DNA from: Chloroflexota bacterium
Lineage (GTDB): Bacteria; Chloroflexota; Limnocylindria; Limnocylindrales; CSP1-4
DNA length: 9,004 nucleotides
NCBI GenBank assembly: GCA_005880805.1
Contig: VBFZ01000073.1
Coordinates: 1-9,004, forward strand
Reading direction: 5' to 3'
This document shows, piece after piece, positions 7,542-9,004 of this stretch. Every line of letters starts with the position of its first letter. Positions within the stretch are counted from its first letter, which is position 1. A program made the position numbers and the translations under genes. The notes under the pieces were generated by a model. It saw nothing but the letters and a program-made list of their open reading frames with translations. It ran no database searches and was not told the DNA's origin.

Positions 7542-8199
7542 GCGGCCGCCGACGCGCCGGCTGTTCATTGCCGTGCCGCTGCCCGACGAGGTGCGCGCCC
7601 GCGTTGCCCGACTCGTCGAAGGCGTGGAGCAGACCGAGGGCGGAGAGCGCCGCGAGGACGTCACGGCATCAGACGGCCGCCGTCGTGCCAGGCCGGGCGT
7701 GCGCTGGGTCAGGATGGATGGCCTCCACGTCACGCTCCGATTCCTCGGCGCGACGCCCGAGGAACGGCTGGCGCCACTGCAACGGACGGTGGAGGCGGTG
7801 GCGCGTCGCGTGAACCCGTTCGACGTCGTCCTCGATGGAGCAGGTGGCTTTCCATCGGCAGCTCGGCCTCGGGCTCTCTGGCTCGGTATCACCGTCGGCA
7901 CCGAGCAGATGCGGGACCTTGCGCGCGAGCTGAACGAGGCCCTGGCGATCGAAGGCTGGCCGGCCGAGGAGCGCCCGTTCAAGTCCCACCTCACGCTCGG
8001 CCGTACCGACGGCGTGCGGTCGGGGCCGGCAGCCGCGCGGCGTCTCATCCAGTCAGCCGAGGGCTTCGCGGCAGCGTGGCAGGCGGATCGGATCGTGTTG
8101 TTCGAGAGCCACACGGGCGGAGGTCCGGCCCGCTACGAGCCGCTCGTCGAAGCCCGATTCGGGGGCCGCGTGGAGGCGGCGGCGCAGTCGTCGGGCTGA
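7522..8199 (+). CDS. thpR: RNA 2',3'-cyclic phosphodiesterase (2'-5' RNA ligase family)
   Basis: A 225-residue member of the 2H phosphoesterase superfamily, which opens 2',3'-cyclic phosphate ends of RNA and in vitro can ligate tRNA halves through 2'-5' bonds. The first strand is RRLFIAVPLP (12-21). The two catalytic HxTx motifs are HVTLRFLG (His69, Thr71) and HLTLGRT (His156, Thr158), each in its normal context. GGFPSAARPRALWLGI (108-123) and the terminal strand DRIVLFESH (189-197) are also typical. A charged segment at about 37-58, rich in Glu, Arg, Asp and Gly, makes the protein longer than the usual 175-195 residues. The ATG at 7522 overlaps the end of ppa by 20 bases. The longer frame from 7462 would run deeper into ppa and adds no homology. 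Only a weak purine stretch precedes the start, fitting translational coupling. Confidence 0.92.
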   Translation: MNALEPERPPTRRLFIAVPLPDEVRARVARLVEGVEQTEGGERREDVTASDGRRRARPGVRWVRMDGLHVTLRFLGATPEERLAPLQRTVEAVARRVNPFDVVLDGAGGFPSAARPRALWLGITVGTEQMRDLARELNEALAIEGWPAEERPFKSHLTLGRTDGVRSGPAAARRLIQSAEGFAAAWQADRIVLFESHTGGGPARYEPLVEARFGGRVEAAAQSSG

Positions 8200-8203
8200 T
8201 GCC

Positions 8204-8264
8204 GGCCGGTGCCCCGGTGTACCATCTCCGGGCCCACCGTCGGACCTCAGCATGAGGAAGGAAG
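8204..8264 (+). promoter_or_regulatory. Upstream region of the Pro/Ser/Thr-rich ORF: -10-like box and purine-rich tract
   Basis: TACCAT (8220-8225), preceded by CCCGGTG, repeats the arrangement seen before the DnaB-like gene (CCCGGTGC-TACCAT, 5565-5578). AGGAAGGAAG (8255-8264) is a purine-rich ribosome-binding-like tract, 12 bases from the ATG at 8277, slightly long spacing. No convincing -35 was found. Confidence 0.28.
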
Positions 8265-8276
8265 CCCGGATCGACG

Positions 8277-9004
8277 ATGCCCACCGTCCTGCGTGTGCGC
8301 CTGGTCATCGCGCTCGGGATGCTGAATCTCGTCCTCGTGACCGTCGCCCTCGCAATCGGCAGCGTGGCACCGACGAACCCCGGTCCCGGCGGCATTGCAG
8401 GCGGTCAGACGAGTCAACCGTCTGGCCCCCTGACCGGCGCGGCCTCCCGGCAGCCCTCCCCAAGTCCTCAGCCTGCAAGCCCGACTCCCGGTTCGTCGAC
8501 CGGCAGCGGCGCCTCACCCACAGGCGGCAGCACAGCGCCATCGCCCAGCCCCGAGCCGTCCGCGAGCGAGGTGCCGATCGCCAGCCCCCAAGGCTCGCCA
8601 GCCGCGTCCCTCGAGCCTTCCGCACCGCCCGCCTCGACCGAAACCAACCCGCCGAGCACCCCGCGCCCGCCCGCGTCCGTCGTGCCGGCACGGCCCTCGC
8701 GTCCGAGCCCGACTCCCGAGCGCACGCCTCGACCGACGGCGACGCCCGTGCGTACGCCGCAGCCGACGTCGACGCCGACCCAGCCCACTCTGCCGCCGCC
8801 TGCCACACCGAAGGCGCGACCGCCCTGTCCGGGCTCGGTCGACGGACCGCCCGGGCATCACAAGACCACAGGGTCTGTGGTTCGGCCGTGCGGACACGGT
8901 CGCGGCCACAACGGCGACGAGGGTAAGTCCGGCTGGCTGGTCGTGCTGTTCCCGTTGTCGGGAAGCTCGGCGGTGTCCTGGCGCCTACCAGGCCGCCGCG
9001 GCCG
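8277..9004 (+). CDS. Exported or membrane-anchored Pro/Ser/Thr-rich protein, 3' end beyond the window
   Basis: The frame is open from ATG 8277 to the last base, at least 242 residues. Residues 1-7 carry two Arg, and about 8-29 are strongly hydrophobic (LVIALGMLNLVLVTVALAIG), a signal anchor or signal peptide. What follows is low-complexity, dominated by Pro, Ser, Thr, Ala and Gly, changing after about residue 140 to T-P-rich text such as PTPERTPRPTATPVRTPQPT. That style is common in extracytoplasmic linkers of Chloroflexota. Near residues 182-213 there are two Cys (PPCPGS, RPCGHG) and a His-rich patch (GHHK, CGHGRGH). At about 221-231 comes a short hydrophobic stretch (WLVVLFPL). No enzyme domain is recognised. 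A cell-wall-spanning stalk or surface protein is a guess. The overlapping Arg-rich frame from 8252 looks like a frame shadow, because only the 8277 frame has the hydrophobic N-terminus and stays open to the end. Confidence 0.7.
   Translation, partial: MPTVLRVRLVIALGMLNLVLVTVALAIGSVAPTNPGPGGIAGGQTSQPSGPLTGAASRQPSPSPQPASPTPGSSTGSGASPTGGSTAPSPSPEPSASEVPIASPQGSPAASLEPSAPPASTETNPPSTPRPPASVVPARPSRPSPTPERTPRPTATPVRTPQPTSTPTQPTLPPPATPKARPPCPGSVDGPPGHHKTTGSVVRPCGHGRGHNGDEGKSGWLVVLFPLSGSSAVSWRLPGRRG

Noticed and set aside
7140..8114. A 324-codon minus-strand frame across ppa and thpR
   Set aside because: It spans two genes with intact catalytic motifs on the opposite strand and shows no domain itself.
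8252..8926. An Arg-rich plus-strand frame starting at ATG 8252
   Set aside because: It overlaps the frame from 8277, which has a hydrophobic N-terminus and Chloroflexota-style T-P linker text. The 8252 frame has only composition-driven Arg/Ala/Asp sequence.

Overview
The window is a GC-rich, gene-dense stretch of bacterial chromosome. I read it as Chloroflexota, possibly a Limnocylindria-type uncultured lineage. The reasons are the class III cyclase with a short DUF6582-like N-terminal domain, the Thr-Pro-rich secreted protein typical of Chloroflexota, and the Pro-rich tail on FtsH. Actinomycetota of the Thermoleophilia type is the main alternative. The taxon is an inference from style, not from a marker gene.

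Layout: (1) positions 1-684 hold the 3' part of a short-chain dehydrogenase/reductase gene, cut by the window edge. (2) Converging on it, 1540-719 on the minus strand encodes a class III nucleotidyl cyclase. (3) A tRNA with anticodon CAT (elongator Met type) lies at 1639-1713 and is followed by a terminator-like hairpin. (4) ftsH runs 1962-3902 from a TTG codon with a strong Shine-Dalgarno and ends in a double-hairpin terminator. (5) An M20-family zinc dipeptidase occupies 4113-5504. (6) A stand-alone DnaB-C-like (RecA-fold) ATPase occupies 5673-6758. (7) A structured intergenic stretch with a triple 9-bp tandem repeat (6759-7019) precedes inorganic pyrophosphatase (7020-7541). That gene overlaps an RNA 2',3'-cyclic phosphodiesterase gene, thpR (7522-8199). 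(8) From 8277 to the window end there is an open reading frame for an exported or membrane-anchored Pro/Ser/Thr-rich protein.

Most genes are housekeeping or quality-control functions: membrane proteolysis (FtsH), dipeptide hydrolysis (M20), pyrophosphate removal (Ppa), RNA end processing (ThpR) and DNA unwinding (DnaB-like). Apart from the overlapping ppa-thpR pair, each gene has its own intergenic leader, so this looks like a row of separately transcribed genes rather than one operon. I saw no mobile elements, CRISPR arrays or rRNA.

I found no convincing new multi-gene system. The points most worth a second look are the DnaB-C-only ATPase, the degenerate pyrophosphatase metal signature, the cyclase fusion, a 10-bp palindrome that occurs on both sides of ftsH, and a hairpin that would bury the ribosome binding site of the dipeptidase.
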